DNA of 5,623 nt from an uncultured bacterium (GTDB taxonomy: Bacteria; Actinomycetota; Coriobacteriia; Coriobacteriales; Coriobacteriaceae): contig CAJMNK010000095.1 in assembly GCA_905214905.1 (NCBI GenBank), positions 1-5,623 of the forward strand. The letters are read 5' to 3'. The number at the start of each line of letters is the position of its first letter. Positions within the stretch are counted from its first letter, which is position 1. Positions 5,595 to 5,623 of this stretch are shown here, one piece after another. Both the position numbers and the translations under genes were made by a program. Below the pieces are notes generated by a model, which was given only the letters and a program-made list of their open reading frames with translations, did no database searches and was not told where the DNA came from.

Positions 5595-5623
5595 GTTCAA
5601 GACTTTAGTCTGCTGGCCGCGCA

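Noticed and set aside
4356..5600. Open frame of 414 codons on the minus strand opposite fprA
   Set aside because: It covers the reverse of fprA, would start inside the terminator hairpin, and has no family resemblance.

Overview
The window comes from a GC-rich genome, most likely an anaerobic gut actinobacterium of the Coriobacteriia. Collinsella is my best guess, but this rests on gene style only: a class II (Firmicutes-like) GalT, a galactokinase with the GNHTDH variant signature, an oxygen-scavenging A-type flavoprotein without a rubredoxin domain, and high GC at third codon positions. No rRNA or other lineage marker is present to settle it.

Left part (53-2877, minus strand): a compact galactose operon, galK followed by galT, whose ends overlap by up to 10 nt. 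GalK phosphorylates galactose and GalT exchanges the product with UDP-glucose, giving glucose-1-phosphate and UDP-galactose. These are the two committed steps of the Leloir pathway. The UDP-galactose 4-epimerase (galE), mutarotase and a sugar transporter are not in the window.

Middle (2878-3215): a 338-bp divergent intergenic region, visibly more AT-rich than its flanks. It holds three near-identical 13-14 bp sites (core GAGTACGTTAACA, reverse complement TGTTAACGTACTC), two towards galK and one towards the regulator. Their centre is the CG step typical of LacI-family operators. The divergent gene (3216-4247, plus strand) encodes a complete LacI/GalR-family repressor. Regulator, repeated site and divergent galactose genes together make a self-contained local regulon, which is the most informative feature here.

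Right part (4248-5623, plus strand): a 129-bp intergenic region with an extended -10 promoter (TGTTATGAT) lying among two dyad symmetries. It is followed by a full-length FprA-type flavodiiron protein with all expected diiron ligands and a C-terminal flavodoxin domain. The gene ends in a strong perfect-stem intrinsic terminator at 5560-5594. The protein probably detoxifies O2 and/or NO and has no evident functional link to the galactose genes.

I see no mobile element, CRISPR array, tRNA or rRNA, and no undescribed multi-gene system. The window is ordinary metabolism. Its points of interest are cis-regulatory: the triple operator and the symmetric elements around the fprA promoter.
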